From Mesaphorura yosii (taxonomy: Eukaryota; Arthropoda; Collembola; Poduromorpha; Tullbergiidae), in the NCBI GenBank assembly GCA_009869945.1, contig WIXG01000066.1:186001-250000 (forward strand): DNA of 64,000 bases, written 5' to 3'. This document shows positions 23,829 to 36,293 of this stretch, in pieces (position 1 is the first letter of the stretch; every line of letters begins with the position of its first letter). The translations under genes and the position numbers were made by a program. Below the pieces are notes generated by a model. The model had not been told where the DNA came from and did not search any database. It saw nothing but the letters and a program-made list of their open reading frames with translations.

Positions 23829-25522
23829 CGAGAATCTAAGCAGAAGATGAAATCAGTAAGTTCGCAGTTCACACTTTCCAAGATGTACGACTGAATAGTT
23901 AACCCCACGCCTAAAAATATCTTACCCGAATGGCGAAGTCCCACCACAGCTAATATAATAATGACTAGTAGACACTTGTCCTTTCCTGAGTTAACATTTT
24001 CTTCCCATTGAAGTGCTAAACGTGCCCGTCCGGGGCGTCAACTCTTCTGTCAGCAATCATCCCTGATTCTGATTCTTAAACCAGTCTGTTACTGCTGTCT
24101 TTTCTTTCGTGGAATGCGTGCTCCAGCCTCTGAAGCTGACATGAGTCTTTATTGCTGTTTATTTGGATTAATAGCAGGTGAACACCCGACTCTGAAATTA
24201 CGAACATTCAAGTGCAGTAAGTCGCAATTTTATTACAAAATCAATTTCGTAGCAAATACGACACCTCTGCAGATCATGCGATCAGGGAGAGTTTGTAGCA
24301 GATGAGAACCCCAATGCATTCAGTGTTTTCAAAACAAAGCGAGTTCCAATAAAGTTTTACTACATGTTTATGATGCTGCTGATGCTCCGCACGATTCAGC
24401 AGTGCACTGTATTGGTATAGTTTAGTGTAGAATCCTACAATCAAGCAGTACCAAGATAGAACTGCTAAAAGGGTTGTTTCCTCTGGGTGGGGTTCACCTC
24501 ACCTCTTCGTTCCACTGCTCACTGCACTGCATTGTACCAAAGCCAGTAATTCTCCACGGCTAAGACTAAGAGGCTATGCTGCTGGCAGGAACTCTCTGGA
24601 ACCCACAACACACTAAACCCAAGTTAGCGTCTGTCTAGTCTGAAAGTCTCGTGCTCGCACGCAGCGCAGTGCGCTGTGATCAGCTCTTAGCTCTTAGCTC
24701 GGCTCTCTGTCCGTTAACTTGGTAGTAGTGACTGATTCAGGTGCTGCTGTGCTTGTGAGCCCATGCCTTGTTTTGAAGTAAGTGAACGGGTTGCTGCTAT
24801 CGCTATCACCGTGGTCGAGTCATTTCCATTGTTTTGCCCCTACCAAATGCCATACGACGACGGCATGTGAATGCGGTGGTAGTGGCAGTGGGTACAATCA
24901 AAGGAATCGTAACGTACTGGTCTCGTACGTTCATACCGTGAATGTGGCCATCGCATATGCATTACGTAGACATAGACAAGTTTTGAGCTGAGCGAAGTGC
25001 ATTCAATTAACTCAACTCATCGTCATCAAAATTAAGAGTTCTTTCTCCTGTGCGTCTGCTGCTGTGTCGGTCGGTCGTGTCGTGTGAAAGTTCCGTCTGC
25101 ACTTTTGAGTACGTCCGTGCGCAAGTATCGCGGCTTAGAGCAACGCATTTCCGGGCCAAATCTTGTGATAAGAGCCCAGCACTGGTTGGTCATATGACGG
25201 CGGCGCGTGGCGTGGACGTTGAAGAAACCTTTTCAGTTGATTACATCACTTTACTTTTCAGTGGATCGATCGGGTCAGTGCGTCCGTGTTTTGAAGCTCA
25301 GCAGTCTGGAGTTTCCAATACGAATAGAAAATGTTCAGCTGAGTGTAACCTGGTGGTGAGTCATCGTCGTCGCTTCCAAAGCTCCACTCCACTCCCTTTC
25401 TTCCCCTGGCTGGAGTCATTATTGAGATGTAGGCGAAGCTGCAAGCTATCCTACGTGAATGTCGGTGATACTTTGCTTGAAGTTGGTTTGCCTTATCAAG
25501 GAGCTGTAGGAAACCAAAGAAG
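23829..25522. promoter_or_regulatory. Bidirectional upstream region between zinc-finger genes B and C
   Basis: About 1.7 kb between two divergent starts, holding both promoters and the 5'UTR of gene C. Around 24.65-25.1 kb it turns richer in CpG and has small direct repeats (CTCTTAG at about 24683). Several short open frames here have no upstream-ORF arrangement I can defend. Confidence 0.5.
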
Positions 25523-25595
25523 GTAACAACTCGGTTCCTAGATAGCCTAATCCAATTAAAATATTAATTGCACTGACTGTGATATCTGCTTGCAG
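25523..25595 (+). other. Probable 5'UTR intron of zinc-finger gene C
   Basis: Donor GAAG|GTAACA at 25523 and acceptor TTGCAG ending at 25595, just six bases before the chosen start codon. The frame upstream of the donor contains no in-frame ATG, so coding starts after this intron. Confidence 0.5.
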
Positions 25596-25601
25596 CCCGG
25601 C

Positions 25602-28600
25602 ATGAACCGATACAGGCGTGCATTGTCTCAGGCTCATCACTCAACCGCCCAAGGCTCAGAGTTGTCTCTCGGACACTCAGGAGCCGGCCCAAGTATGTAC
25701 TTCATTGAAGAAAATGAGCCGAAGAGACCCAACATAATATCCAGAGGAAAACTGAGGAACAGCTCGCCTCCTCAGTCGTCTGCATTCGTGGTGAATCCAG
25801 GTGTGAACAGTGCACAAACAGCTGCTGGCCCACAAAATCAACAGATCAACTACCAACTCATCAATCAGAATTCGCAGTCAGTGCAACAACAAAAGAATGA
25901 GATCCACGAGCCTCAAGTAAATTCAGAAACCCTCAACGTGACAAGTTCTGGAACAATGCAGCAATCTCAATTTAGTGAAGTGACTGTGGGTTCTAGCACC
26001 GGAACTTTTGTAGATGCTACAAGTGAAGGTGAAAATCTGACCCTGGATGCAATGCCGTTTCATTTACTAAGCGACGAAAGCACCCAAACTTTCCTGAACA
26101 GTGGTCAGTTCGAAACGATCGAAACAGACGATGGAAACGTGCTCCTAATTTTGAAGGAAGATATCGAAAATCCTGCGACTGTGGACACTAGTACGATTGC
26201 AAACGCTTTGTCCTTGGGTTCGGAGCTTGCAATTCCGACAGGTCCAAATTATCCTCTTGTCGATCATGATGTTACGACTTGTACCCCTTCAATCGAGTCA
26301 CCGATCAGCTCTGTGGGAGTAAACACATCAGTCGTCCAGCAACAGCAGCAGCAGATTGAACAATTGCAGCAACAACACCAACTGGACTCTAGTCTCATCC
26401 AATTGACTCAACAGCAATTAGAGACTATTGACTCGGAACAAATAATTGTAACTACGTCTGATAGTAACGGCCTTCAAACTCAGACGTTCCTTCTGCTGCA
26501 GATGAGTGATGGAACCCACTATATACTACCTGCTGATAACGAAGGTCAAGGTGCTGAAGCAGTCCAGTTTCAGGAGGCTCTTCCATCACTCGAGACAATT
26601 GTGCCCGACAATACGCCCGCAGCAGTTACTGCAGTGACCCCTGCTGTCGTTTCGAATGCGCCTAAGCCGAGGATACAAAAGCCCAAACCCACACCAGTTT
26701 CAAAGCCTGCTGTCACACAGTCAACTTCTTTCAAAGTTCAGCCACCTCCATTAGTTCCTGTCAGGAGGAAGGATTTAACGCCAACTCCTGCTCCGGACCA
26801 CGACAAGCCATATCGATTCATTATGTCCGAGGAGGGAGAAGAAAGGCGGGAAGCTACATTGCCGCTGAATCCGTTTGTAGTTAAAGTTTTATCTCAGACA
26901 CCAGTGAGCTCATCGCGGTAAGTTGGGCTTGGCTTAGACTTTCCTTAATTTAGTTAGCGCAATAACAGGGAAGTGCGGAGAATTAATTGCATTCTTTTCT
27001 GACACAGCCCGCCAAAGGATCCGGTTACAAGCCCTGGTTCAAGTAGTCCACCCAAATTAATTCTGAAAACAACTGCTTACAGTTTGGCAACAACAAGTCC
27101 GCCTAAACAGATGAACGTTAATATGATCCAGTCTTTATCATCTACGGCACAAACCAATGTAAATAATAATGCGACCATCACCTTGCCCATGACGCAGAAT
27201 GCGAACACAAGTGAAGCGGGTGACGACGGTGTGATTGATTTGGGCAACGGCCTCTTCAAATGCACACTGTGCGATAAGAAAACGAAATTGCGGTGCAATA
27301 TGGTGAATCACATTAATCGGTCTCATAAAGGTAAGATTTTGGACGCAATTGAAATATTCACTTTGTAAAATGAGATCGTGAACTAATTAACATTGCATTT
27401 CAGGTGAAAGGCCGTACCCTTGTCCAGACTGCGGAGAAACATTTGAGTACGCTTCGACTCTGCGTGCACATCATCAAAAGGCTCATGTCATTAAAGTTTA
27501 CAAGTGCGTTCCGTGTACAATTAATTTTGCGTCTGAAGCCGACTTGAAGACACATTTCACAAGTGTGCATTCAACACAGAAGAATATTGTTGTCGTGTCT
27601 TCGTCTACCGCGGCCCCGGCCAACAATTCTATGTTCAATTCAGCTGACGTCGGAAAATGGACTTGTGAGCAATGCAAAAAGCAGTACACATCGAAAAACA
27701 GTCTTATGCGCCATAAAGTCGAGCATTGGGACATGAGCAATGGAAACATACCGTGTGATGAGTGTCAGAGGGACTTCCCTTCAAAAGTTAATTATTTAAA
27801 CCACGTGCAAGCTCACAAAGACGAGTTGTTGGAGAATACTTGTGACATTTGTGCAAAGGGCTTCAAAACGGACAAGTACATGAGGAACCACGTCGCGATT
27901 CATCGAAAGGCGTCTTCTTCGCCCGAGGAGAAAGTGAAGCTGGAGGTAAAACAAGAAACACCAAATGGTACGAGCCCTGCTTCTGGTGTCGCTGCACATG
28001 ATTCTAAATTGAGCGACAGTGTCACGGTTTCTCCGATGCGCGAGCCTCCATTAATAAAGTTTTTGAGTTCAAGCCCAACTATTGCGACAATAGAAAGGTC
28101 ACCGGAAACTCTGACGCTCCCGAAAGCTAAGCGACAAGTGTTTCTCTGCTCGCGTTGTGACGTGATATTTACAACGTCTGACCAGCTCAAAACTCACTTT
28201 GACGAGAAGCATCCTCACCTCATCGGAAAACAACAAGTGGTTCTAAAGTCCAGGAGGGTGCCAGCAACATTTCTGGAGCAGAAGTTGTCACAACAAAAAC
28301 TGGACGCCAGTCAATTGATTGCTCCCACTTCGCCACTCAAGATATTAGAAACTCTGAAAGGCGTGGCGGCCACCATGCAAGGTTCGCCTACGAGATTATT
28401 GGAGAAGACCACTCCTGTTCCTACCTCTCCTCCAAAAAGTACAAATAACGCAGCCAGAACTGAACAAAAGCAGCAAGTGTCACCGGTGAAAGTGACATCG
28501 CCCCCAAGATCACCAATAAAAGTAGCAATTCCCACCTCTCCGGTGAAGATAGCTGTGCCTGCTCTCGGATCTCCTGTCAAAGTGCCTGTGCCTGCCTCCG

Positions 28601-29496
28601 AGGAACAGAAAACTCAAATTCCAACAGTCGGCGACGAAAAGCCTCCATCCGTCGAGAAGAAGGTTCGCGGAAACAAACGAAAAAGTGGGAATCAACAAAG
28701 CCCTGGAAGTACGCATTCGGTTGACGGAAAATCGCCGGATTCACAACAGCTTCATGAAACAACCGTGAAAACCATGGCCGCCATTGCCCAGGTGCAAATG
28801 GAAAAGAAGCAGAAAGAAATGTTCGGCAGAAGAAAGGAGAAAGAATCCCCTCCGCCCAGCAAAAGCGGACTAAAGTCTCCGGCGCGTGAAGAGAAAGTGA
28901 CACCGAATTCAGAATGTCCCAAAGGACAATCAACTTCAGCAGCCGCGTCTTCACCAAGTAAAGCTAGGCCGGGACGACCGAAATCAACCAAGAACAAAGC
29001 GGTCGCAGAGTGTGAGAGTACACCGCCTGCGAAACGAAATGTGAAGGTTGAGGCGAAGAAATCCGTGTCAGTTTCACCTTCACGTGTGTCCACGCGACAA
29101 AACAAGGGCCAGTCGTTCAAGAACACTGACTTTGAGTTCTATGCAAATAACCAGGACAGCGATGTCAGTGCAAGTGCCAACGCCAGGAGTACAAGTAAGA
29201 GCAAGAGCCCGACTGAATCGACTGAGGAGCCAACTGCGAAGAGGAAGCCGGGAAGACCACCAAAACGGCCGGCGGAAGCGGCGGAAACTGAAGAGAGAGT
29301 TGCATCACCGTCACCGACAAAAACTAGAAGATTGAACACAAGAGCTGTTTCACCTGACATAACCTCCACGTCTTCGTCTTCTCAATCGCTATCGCCAACT
29401 AAACCGAATAAGGTTAAGGTCAACCAAACAAACGGCAGAGGAGGTCGGGAATCGAGAATATCAACGAGAGGGTCGTCAACGAGCAGTAAATTCTGA
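25602..29496 (+). CDS. C2H2 zinc-finger protein C with AT-hooks and SPxK repeats
   Basis: Three exons: 25602-26917, 27008-27330, 27404-29496; 1243 residues. Start is the first ATG after the 5'UTR intron. Exon 1 encodes a Gln/Ser/Thr-rich region with a QQQQQIEQLQQQHQ run and no domain I recognise. Seven fingers follow: CTLCDKKT near 525, then six in exon 3 (CPDCGETF, CVPCTINF, CEQCKKQY, CDECQRDF, CDICAKGF, and an isolated CSRCDVIF near 791). The C-terminal half is basic and Ser/Pro-rich, with repeated SPVK/SPIK units (about 905-945) and two AT-hook-like cores, RPGRPK near 1067 and KPGRPPKR near 1160, which suggest minor-groove DNA binding. Likely a chromatin-associated regulator. Orthologue not recognised. 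Confidence 0.88.
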
Positions 29497-30110
29497 GCTG
29501 ACGCTGGCATGCTTTCACTAATTCGTTTAGAAATTTGTAGTTGTAGTGTTGTACTATTTTGTATTTTTAAGATGACACTTGACATGAATCCTTTTTTAGA
29601 ATATTTTGACGAAATTATGAAATATAATGACAGAGACACTAGGCGTGTCATGTGAAGTTAGTAAAGTAGTTTTATGAAAATGGGCAATGAAGCACCTACG
29701 GCGAATCGCGCAAGCGAATTGTACAGCTGATTTTGTACTGATAATATTAGATATTCATTTTACTGATGGAGCTTCAGCGTGAAAGTTTCTTTACATCTTT
29801 ACTGTACCAAAATCTTTCAGAATTGACTATAAAAGCATTATGCATTATGCGAGGTTGTAGCTAATTTATTTCTTAGAATTCTTGTTCTTGTTTCTCTGAT
29901 GTAAGATTTTTGTTGTATGTTGTTTGACTTAGAAGTTGAGTCGTCAGTCCTTCAGTGAATGCTGTTGATGACGATGGTTTTATTACCAGAGTTCTAGAAA
30001 TTAATTAGAATTAAGTTAAGGAACGGACTGAACTGACGAGACAGAAATTTAAAAAATGTTGATTAGAAATGTTCTTATGATGTCCATGTTGATGCTGATG
30101 CTTTCAAGAT

Positions 30111-30116
30111 AATAAA
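30111..30116 (+). promoter_or_regulatory. Poly(A) signal of zinc-finger gene C
   Basis: AATAAA on the plus strand, giving a 3'UTR of about 0.63 kb. The USP3 poly(A) signal on the opposite strand is only about 60 bp away. Confidence 0.5.
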
Positions 30117-30177
30117 GACAGATGATATTTTAGCAACGCAAGCAAACGAGACACCAAAATTCCTGTGGTGATGATCT

Positions 30178-30183
30178 TTTATT
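30178..30183 (-). promoter_or_regulatory. Possible poly(A) signal of USP3
   Basis: AATAAA on the minus strand, implying a 3'UTR of about 1.1 kb. A second copy at 31211-31216 would give a much shorter 3'UTR; which one is used cannot be told. Confidence 0.35.
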
Positions 30184-31319
30184 TTCGATCAAAAATCCAA
30201 TTTGCATTTGCATTTTACGGTTGATTCCTTCCCGCCCTGCAGCTAATGAATCTTACGCTTTACGCGTTATAGCATTAGGAGTGGATTAACCATTACAATT
30301 AAGAATGCATAATCTAACCCTAGCCTTACCTTACCTTACTTTACCGTAAATCCGCGAATCGCGATTAACTAATTAACTATGGTACAACTACTTAATTAAC
30401 CAACCCTAAACGGGACAACGGCAACGACGCGTCGGCCGTTAGCGCGTCAACGTCGACTTCGACGTGTATCGCATGTATTGTATTGTGAATACGTATCATC
30501 TGGTTTCTGGAGGTACATAATAACATTTACAGCTTGTGAATTTCGAATTGAAGTGGTGCTAACGAAGTTTAGTTAAGTCTTAACTAACTTGCTTGCGTAG
30601 CTTTTAGCTTTCGTGTGTGAGTTGACAATCGTGATGGGCTTATTTACAATTTACATTCGCATCTAATCTACTCGTGTGCATGCGTGTCTCACGTCTTACG
30701 CATTTCGTGAAGTTAAGTATCTATTTTACATTTAATTACAGCAGTCTTCATTATTAGAAATGAGAGAAATTAAATCACAGTAAACTCCTCTTCGCATGCA
30801 GCACGCTACAGCGCGAGACAGTGAATTTGGATTTGGATCCTTGCTACAGTTCTTGGATACTTCGATGATTTGCTTTTCGCAGTCCTCTCTCAAACTTATG
30901 TTAATGATTGCACAACGTTAACTGAATAGGAAGTCACTTGAGAAGACTTGAAAATTGAACTTTTGATTCCTGAACCACAAGAGCAGGTGAAAGATGCCGT
31001 CATTCTAGAAAACAGCTTGAAATTTCGTATTTCCAGATTTTGTGCATGGCATGATTCTATTCTCGACAGAGTCTATTTTCCAGCTTAACAATTTAGCTAA
31101 CAATAAATTGGTTTGAGAACTGAAGGACAGATTTTGGGGATGAAATGCGTTACAACCAAAAATGTAGGTCATTTCTCTGCTGCATTGCAACAATTTCAGA
31201 CTAAATGTAGCTTTTATTTTGCATAATTGCTTGATTTTAAACGAGAGGAGGCAAAATCAAATTAGCCAATGTAAACTAGATTGTAGATTTAATTAAGTTT
31301 CCTACTACTGCACGGGGCT

Positions 31320-34300
31320 TTAACTTTTCACTTCCTTCCTAGTGTAGAATAAAATGTACGCTTTACATTTTGCAACCATTGACTCTTCCGAAGGCTTCAC
31401 AGTGGAGTCGTTGAAGTGGTACCACTGCCCGTCGTTCTTCGCAAATGCGGTATAGTGTCCTGTTCCAACTCTGCATTCAGAATAAGGTAATTAGTAATTA
31501 ATACCTGAGAATGATCCTGAGAATATTGCCTTATTTAGTCATGTACCCCGATCCATGATGAACGATGACTGCCGCTAAATCGTACAAGAACGATTCGGAT
31601 GCTGCTCTTGTATGACTGTTGCGTAGGAGGTATTCAGACATATCGAGTTCAGTCAACGGAAATTGAACGTAGTGATCTAATTTAGTGCGTAGATAATTAG
31701 CCCAGCGGAATCGTTTCAAATGCAAACAAAGAACCTGTACAAAATTGAAACCTTACGATTAGGTTAGGAAACATTTAATTAAAGGAATTTTCGGAAACGT
31801 CGACTTACATTAGGTAAACTACGGATCCAGAAGCGCTTTGTAGATTTCTGATGGGTCTTGCAATGTGAACAGAAGTATTTGTCCGCATCGTTAAGTTCTT
31901 CAACATCCACAAAACGTGTGAGACAATCTTCCAATTTGGCCTCGCCATTTGCTGATAGTGGAATATCCAAAGATAGGTCTAAGAACGGGTCGTTCTTCTT
32001 CGAATCAATGCCACAGACGCTGCACCGGACCTACAAATAAGGCAAAGCAGTTAGGTACCTAGTCAGTTAGTTAGTCCTTGTTTCAGAAAGAAAAATTTGA
32101 AATTGTGCATTACTTCATTTTGCAGTATCCCACCAAACATTGACGTGACGATTGAATTTGAACCTTTGCCTTTATGCCCACGCGATGATGTGAAAAAGTT
32201 GTCAGCGCCCGAGCTATTCCTGTGACGTGTGTTATCGTGATTTATACCGTTTCCATTCTTTACAGTATCATCGGTCTTGGACTTCGATCCCATCAGGCCC
32301 CATGTTGGAAAAACATGAATTAACTCAATGTGAAGCCGATCCAACATGTATCTGTTAGTAAAACGAAATTATTTAAAGTTCACTTGGATTCACGGGCGGG
32401 CTTTTGTTTCAATTTTTACCTCAGGAATTCATGTGCATCTTGCTGCTGGTATCCTCGAAAGCGGGGCATTACCTCCCAAATTATAGTAAACAGGCCGTCT
32501 GGTGACACCGCGGCAGACCCCTTCGTATTTAGTAGAATTAAGATTTTGCGCAGTTCATTCGTTAGAAATTCTTCACTCATGTCCACTCTCTCCAAATTGT
32601 TGCTGATAATTGTATTTTGCGATGCGAGCAAATGCTTCTTTTTGGAACGGGTCGAATACGTGAAGGGTTTAGCCCTCGTGCCGTTAAATGCAGCAGTCAG
32701 CGTTGACTTGAGCTGATCCGGCGCTGGGATTTCCGCCATATAGTGGGAGAATTCATTAATTTTACTGTAAAGACATGATAAATACACGAAATTATTAAAT
32801 TATAATTGTGCTATGTTGGCATTATTCGCAAATGGGCTGAAGAGAAAGTTCAGCTTCGAGTTAATGAAACGAGCATGATAGCACAAAAGTAACAATATTG
32901 CATGCGATGAGAAAGCTGAGGCGGAGAGCATTCCTGCTGAAACTTTACTGGAACGGAAAGGATCTCATTCAGTCTGTATTTCGCAATTTGCCCCGCCACC
33001 AGCGTGCACATCCTGACATCCTGTTTAATATTTGAAGTCAAATTCCCTTGCGCCTTGGTTGGTTTGGTCGAAGGTGAAGTAAACATTCAATTTTAACTCA
33101 GCTCTTCCATACCAGACTGAACTATCGTCCTCCATTCACCAGTCCGGCAAGTAAAGCCTAGCTTAAACGTGAACTGGGTAATAGTTGTCCCCTGACTGAT
33201 ACGTCTGCAGCTGCGTTATATTTGATATTTGAAACCCCCTTAACTGCTACCGCTCCATCACGAGTCAAACCAAGAGACGAAGAGCCCAACGTATTACATC
33301 CACTACTACTACTTCTGCTAGCAAGAGACGTGAAGTTGGTTCTTGCACGTACTGTTAAATTGCATTAAACTCTGCTTGGTTGATAGAACTCTCTAGCTAA
33401 GAGACCGAGACGTGAGGCAACGTTCCAGACTCTTGTTAAGTTAGGTACCAGAGAAGAGCCCAGCTAGTCTGGGCTCTGAGAAAGCAATCTCCAGTTTAGT
33501 GGTGCGAAAGCCCTTCAAGATAGGAGATCACGCGCAGCGGAGCTCTGTAGCCCGTACTTGAACAAAAGCGCAAATTTCTGTGCCATTGTGCCAATACAAA
33601 GTCGCCCTAATTACAAGCTCTGAAATAGCATTAGCATTTAGCACGTACCTTAAAGACTGGAGAACCGAATTCATAAAACATGTATTTCCCAAATTTCTCA
33701 ATCCAACAATTCCGTGTTTGTCCTTACACTCGATCGATTCGTTTTCTTTAGTGCGGCGAATGTTATTTTTCATACTCTTGACAGTACTGCTATTGTTGTT
33801 GTTATCACTTTTTGATGTTCCCGAACTGTCGTCGCTGTTCAACCTTCGCTTCTTTGAGTCGGACACACCGTCATCAACAGAAGCATGATTGAGATCATCA
33901 ACGAAGGCGCTGTTGCTGTTCGAGTCTCCAGACTTCTTACGCAGATTTCTCTGCAGTTGGCCATTGTTCGGACCGAGTCTGTTGCTGTTCGCCCCTTTTG
34001 TCGCTGACTGAAATCTTCCGTTGTTACTTCGGTTCCGGGTCTTCCCGTTTACAGCACTTTTGCCTGAAGTTGATCCTTTTGTCTTTGAATTCTTAATTTC
34101 GTCCCCACTTACACCAAAGTCAAGTACATTCCTTTTCCTACTATTACTACTATGGTTCTGATCACAGGTATTTGTTGGTTGCTTGAATCCGTCATCGTTG
34201 TTGGCCGATGATGTCGACGATGTTGAAAAATTCGAAGAGTTCGACTCCTCCATGTCGCCCATGGATGGTAGTCTGGAAGACATGACACCTTCGACGCCCG

Positions 34301-36293
34301 CATCCAGCTCGTCGCCGCCGTATCCGTACTTGATGCCAGATGACGCATTGTGCAATGCACTCAATTTGTCGATAATTAATTGTGGAACGAACTCATTGCT
34401 CACATACTCGTCACAGGTGTAGCAGTACGCCTCGTACGAATTGCAGTCGATCGCAATTGAGTGTGGCTTGTTGTCGGCATAATGTTGTTTTGCGTGACCA
34501 TTTACGTAGCGACCGCAGTGGATGAGTCCACAACTGAGACACAACCACGGACTGCCACTCGCCTTGCATACTGGAAAAAGAACATCAAATCAACATTAGA
34601 CGTTAGCGAGCCGTGATCCGTCGTTGTCGTTTTGTATGAACACGAAACGCATAAAATATCACAGCTCAAATAATGTTCGTCTGCTCTGATTCACCGATTC
34701 CCAGAATGCGAAATATAAAAGATTAAATGCAATGTGCCTTGTTTGCCTATCCGTATCTTATCAACCACAGCCGAAGCATGAGCGTTCTGCTTATAATTGA
34801 AATTCTGGAACAAAAATGGCGTAATGCAAAGTGCGAAATACAAATGAGTAAACTGATAATAACAGAAATATTGCAATTGTGATTTTCCTCATTGCAAAAT
34901 ACACCGCAAGCATAACTCGAATACGAGACGAGACTCGCCTAGGTTCTAAATTCTCCTCCATCTTTTTACACGCACGCTCTACATCTACGTCGTCATTGCC
35001 ACCACCACCATGTTTGAATCTTGAATTATTAGCGTTCTACGCTAGGCTTTATGTACACGTCCTGTTCACGCGATACGCAAAAGTTGGCGAGCGCGAGAGT
35101 ATACAAGTTCGTTAAAGCTCTAGCTCTTGTACGCGATAGGCGATACGCGCACGGCAGCAAAAAACTTAAAGCATGCAACGTTAACATTGTTCGTCTTGAA
35201 GATTCTCGTCTCCAAGCTATGCATGGCCACACAAAGGCAAAGGCAAAGTCTTATTTTGCATTGCTTATTGCTTCACAGCAACAAAATTTAATAACCTTCT
35301 CCAATCTCCATTGCAATTTGAGATTCACATCACAAGGTTGTCTATCATGATGATGAGTCAAGTCTTCCACAAAGCTATAATGGCCAGGCAGCATGCATAA
35401 TCATAATGGCCTGGCTGGCCAGCGCAGCGTTCTTCTGATCTGCGCTGTCTCTTAATGTTCGAACGTAAAGTAAATGCACACGAATGCAATAAAAAGCTCC
35501 CTACCAGTTGTAGGCTTTATTTTCAGGCAGGCTGCGCAGAGAAGCGGAGAAGAGAAATACCGAGCGCAAGTCTCGCCCGTGCTTTGTATTTTTGGATCGG
35601 GTATTGGGGCAATGTGCGCCTTAACGATCGATAATAAAATTCTACGAATTTGCCTGAGCCTTGAGCGATTTAGGCTTAATGCCTTCACATTAAGGGCTGT
35701 GCTGCTTGAATTCTTATCGGTTCTCTAATTATGTTGGGATTTATGCTTAGCCAGTTTTCCTCGTTCTAACACGCTTGGTTGTACAGATTGCAGGTACGCA
35801 CGGTTAAGATTTCCAAATGTTAATATTTTGGGCACGGATACAAAAATGTTTTTCGATTCATTGCCAGCCAGCTCCTATCCTAATGCGACTAATGCCTTAG
35901 CACTGTTTGGTTATTTTACAGCTTGTCCTCGGTCCAACGAAGAATTAAAACCTGCATGGGTCACGGAATATCAAGAAAAAGCCTGTTACAGATGACCTTT
36001 GTCAAAGTTCATGCTAAATATGCTAATGTTAATGATAACTCGATTCAGTCTTCTCCCTGGACCGTGTGGTCAACATTCTTATGTGCGTATTGCAAGGAAA
36101 TATTCACTCAATCAGTCAAGTAAATCACATTAGAACCAGGACACGAACATTATTGTCAACACAATCATTGTTACAATAAACTCAAAATGAATAACATGAA
36201 AGATGCCAAGACTTTGAGATTCTTACCCGCACACGCCAACTTCACGTTCGTCGGGACTTTCTTGACGCAATTAATGTGGTGGGGACAATCCAT
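31320..36293 (-). CDS. USP3: Ubiquitin carboxyl-terminal hydrolase 3 (histone deubiquitinase)
   Basis: Seven exons: 36293-36227, 34570-33649, 32764-32420, 32351-32114, 32030-31809, 31734-31547, 31470-31320; 710 residues. USP3 removes ubiquitin from histones H2A/H2B and acts in the DNA damage response. The N-terminal UBP zinc finger starts MDCPHH and continues with [20 protein letters not shown] and CYTCDEYV. The peptidase has the Cys box [12 protein letters not shown] (Cys about 320), QQQDAHEF, zinc ligands CSVC and CSHC, the His box GTGHYTAF (His about 666) and HFND (Asp about 682), so the active site looks intact. It exceeds human USP3 (520) mainly through an Asn/Ser-rich linker of about 200 residues after the UBP finger. 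The frame is open upstream to an ATG at 36428; I chose 36293 because USP3 proteins begin M[ED]CPH. Confidence 0.93.
32765..33648 (-). other. Second intron of USP3, 0.9 kb
   Basis: Contains a perfect 9-bp hairpin at 33455-33477 and nothing else I can identify. Confidence 0.6.
33455..33477. repeat. Perfect short hairpin in USP3 intron
   Basis: Arms AGAGCCCAG and CTGGGCTCT with a 5-nt loop. It does not extend beyond 9 bp, so it is too short for a microRNA precursor. Confidence 0.7.
34571..36226 (-). other. First intron of USP3, 1.65 kb
   Basis: Separates the first 22 residues from the rest of the UBP finger. No gene seen inside it on either strand. Near 35380-35430 a GGCCAGGC/GCCTGGC inverted motif is present. 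Confidence 0.6.

Larger units (their letters stand above)
29497..31319. other. Convergent 3' regions of zinc-finger gene C and USP3
   Basis: AT-rich sequence with no supported gene. It is best explained as the two 3'UTRs meeting near 30.15 kb. A short CpG-rich patch lies at about 30420-30470. Confidence 0.55.

Noticed and set aside
25050-25526. 158-codon plus-strand ORF before ZF-C
   Set aside because: Starts at a non-ATG codon, lies in the probable 5'UTR, and does not join the ZF-C frame across the 25523-25595 intron.
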